Of a stretch of 14,178 bases of DNA, positions 13,426 through 14,178 are shown in pieces. The stretch covers positions 1 through 14,178 of the forward strand of contig JAHHLF010000164.1 in NCBI GenBank assembly GCA_018679315.1, written 5' to 3'. Each line of letters starts with the position of its first letter. Positions within the stretch are counted from its first letter, which is position 1. The DNA is from Bacteroidia bacterium (GTDB lineage: Bacteria > Bacteroidota > Bacteroidia > Flavobacteriales > Flavobacteriaceae). Both the position numbers and the translations under genes were made by a program. A model generated the notes under the pieces. The model worked only from the letters and a program-made list of their open reading frames with translations, searched no databases and was not told the origin of the DNA.

Positions 13426-13742
13426 TATTGATTGTCAAGGCAACCAATTCGAGAAACTTACATCCTGCAAATAGACAATTTTCAGGCAAAAAAAAGTATA
13501 CCTTAATATATATAGCAAATTGAAGTATAACCAAACCTGGAAGATCAACTTAATTCACCTGTTAAAATTCGCTTGAAAATTGTGTAACAAAAAGGGGGGC
13601 TTTAGAACTTTTTTTTGCTTAGCTAATTCTATGATTAGGTATCCTTTAAAATTTTAACAAATGATGTCTGAATTACGCATGAGGCATTCGCGCTCAAATC
13701 CCAGTATTCCTGAGCCACCTCTTAAAGTTTTATTAAAATAAG

Positions 13743-13771
13743 TTTGGATTATTAACATGAAATTATGATTT
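13743..13771 (+). promoter_or_regulatory. Possible promoter of the SusC-like gene
   Basis: TTTG at 13743-13746 is followed after 17 nt by TATGATTT (13764-13771), an imperfect fit to TAnnTTTG with the T run shifted by one base. It would give a leader of about 25 nt before the ATG at 13802. No better match exists on the plus strand in this region, but the fit is weak and the real promoter could lie further upstream. Confidence 0.25.
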
Positions 13772-13801
13772 TCGCAGGTAGCTAATTCAAATAATTAAAA
13801 A

Positions 13802-14178
13802 ATGAGAACAAATTTAAATGGAATCTTAACGCTATTATTGGCGTTTGTTGTGCATTTATCTTTTGCGCAAGAGAAGACGGTTTCAGGTACAGTTACCGAC
13901 CAGGACGGACTACCGTTACCTGGTGTGAATATCGTTGTTGAAGGTACTACTTCCGGTACCCAGACAGATTATGACGGTAATTATGCGATTCAGGCTTCTG
14001 AAGGGCAGACACTGCTCTTTTCCTACATTGGTCAGAGGGATGTTCGTGTATCCGTTGGCGCAGGCAATACAGTTAATGTACAAATGGAAGAAGATGCCCA
14101 GGCACTGGAAGAGGTTATTGTTACAGCCCAGGGTATTAAGCGAGAAAAGAAAGCACTTGGGTATGCGGTAACTTCGGT
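13802..14178 (+). CDS. SusC/RagA-type TonB-linked outer-membrane receptor (3' end outside window)
   Basis: This is the N-terminal part (125 codons) of a TonB-dependent transporter of the SusC/RagA class, which imports oligosaccharides or peptides across the outer membrane, usually with a SusD-like lipoprotein encoded next to it. Residues 1-22 form a signal peptide (hydrophobic core ILTLLLAFVVHLSFA, cleavage after SFA). Residues 26-97 form a carboxypeptidase-regulatory-like beta-sandwich with GTVTDQDGLPLPGVNIVVEG and TDYDGNYAIQA. Next comes the TonB-box/plug start LEEVIVTAQGIKREKKALGY (102-121), a SusC-class hallmark. Family members are roughly 1000 aa, so most of the plug and the whole barrel are missing. 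The start is the first ATG after an A-rich leader and gives a full signal peptide. The substrate cannot be inferred, and the SusD partner is not in view. Confidence 0.93.
   Translation, partial: MRTNLNGILTLLLAFVVHLSFAQEKTVSGTVTDQDGLPLPGVNIVVEGTTSGTQTDYDGNYAIQASEGQTLLFSYIGQRDVRVSVGAGNTVNVQMEEDAQALEEVIVTAQGIKREKKALGYAVTS

Larger units (their letters stand above)
13322..13801. other. 480-bp divergent intergenic region
   Basis: The 120 nt nearest rpsL contain the operon promoter and leader stem-loops. The remaining roughly 350 bp is AT-rich, with an A8 run near 13488, a G6 run at 13594-13599 and a T8 run at 13609-13616. I see no credible ORF with protein-like composition, no tRNA (no clover-leaf or TTCGA-type T arm that pairs), and no CRISPR or IS ends. 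The part from about 13680 to 13730 is less AT-rich than its surroundings, but I could assign nothing to it. Confidence 0.6.

Noticed and set aside
13589..13616. AAAAAG...CTTTTT with G6 and T8 runs as a terminator
   Set aside because: The possible stem is only A-T pairs plus one G-C with a purine-rich loop, and no transcript is known to end there on either strand.
13561..13658. 9-bp inverted repeat GTTAAAATT / AATTTTAAC separated by about 80 nt
   Set aside because: A/T-rich arms at this spacing are expected by chance in such DNA; no target duplication or transposase nearby.
13680..13735. tRNA or tRNA fragment in the less AT-rich stretch containing CTCAAATCC
   Set aside because: Flanking bases do not form a T-arm stem, and no acceptor, D or anticodon stems are found on either strand.
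1..14178. CRISPR array, insertion sequence, prophage or defence genes
   Set aside because: No regularly spaced direct repeats, no transposase or integrase reading frames; almost all bases belong to conserved housekeeping genes.

Overview
The window holds the ribosomal-protein super-operon of a member of the Bacteroidetes, most likely a Flavobacteriaceae species. The order rpsL-rpsG-fusA-rpsJ-rplC, with no tuf after fusA, points to this phylum. So do the flavobacterial-type S5 and L22 N-termini, the TTTG / TAnnTTTG promoter upstream of rpsL, the general lack of Shine-Dalgarno sequences, and a divergent SusC/RagA-type receptor. The genus cannot be settled from what is visible.

Layout, read leftward on the minus strand from about 13,320 to 1: rpsL, rpsG, fusA, rpsJ, then a 151-bp structured gap, then rplC, rplD, rplW, rplB, rpsS, rplV, rpsC, rplP, rpmC, rpsQ, rplN, rplX, rplE, rpsN, rpsH, rplF, rplR, rpsE, rpmD, rplO and the first 358 codons of secY. 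This is the E. coli str, S10 and spc operons joined end to end. Every gap between genes is 0-22 nt except rpsJ-rplC, so one long transcript is likely. The products are 23 ribosomal proteins, elongation factor G and the SecY channel. rpmD (59 aa) and rpmC (63 aa) are easily missed because they are short, and secY runs off the left edge.

On the plus strand from 13,802 to the right edge is the start of a SusC/RagA-family TonB-linked outer-membrane receptor, with signal peptide, carboxypeptidase-regulatory-like domain and start of the plug. It is divergent from rpsL across a 480-bp intergenic region. That region contains a very good Bacteroidetes promoter for the ribosomal operon and about 350 bp with no recognisable gene.

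All coding content is conserved housekeeping, and I see no undescribed protein system. The parts worth a second look are non-coding: (1) the rpsJ-rplC gap, which carries a GC-rich hairpin, a palindrome and a terminator-like stem with a seven-T tract in the middle of the operon, possibly able to form a pseudoknot; (2) a 10-bp inverted repeat spanning the rpsL stop codon and the rpsL-rpsG spacer, where S7 acts in E. coli; (3) overlapping TAnnTTTG promoters and two small stem-loops in the rpsL leader. Each could be a regulatory RNA element of ribosomal protein synthesis. None has been tested by covariation here.
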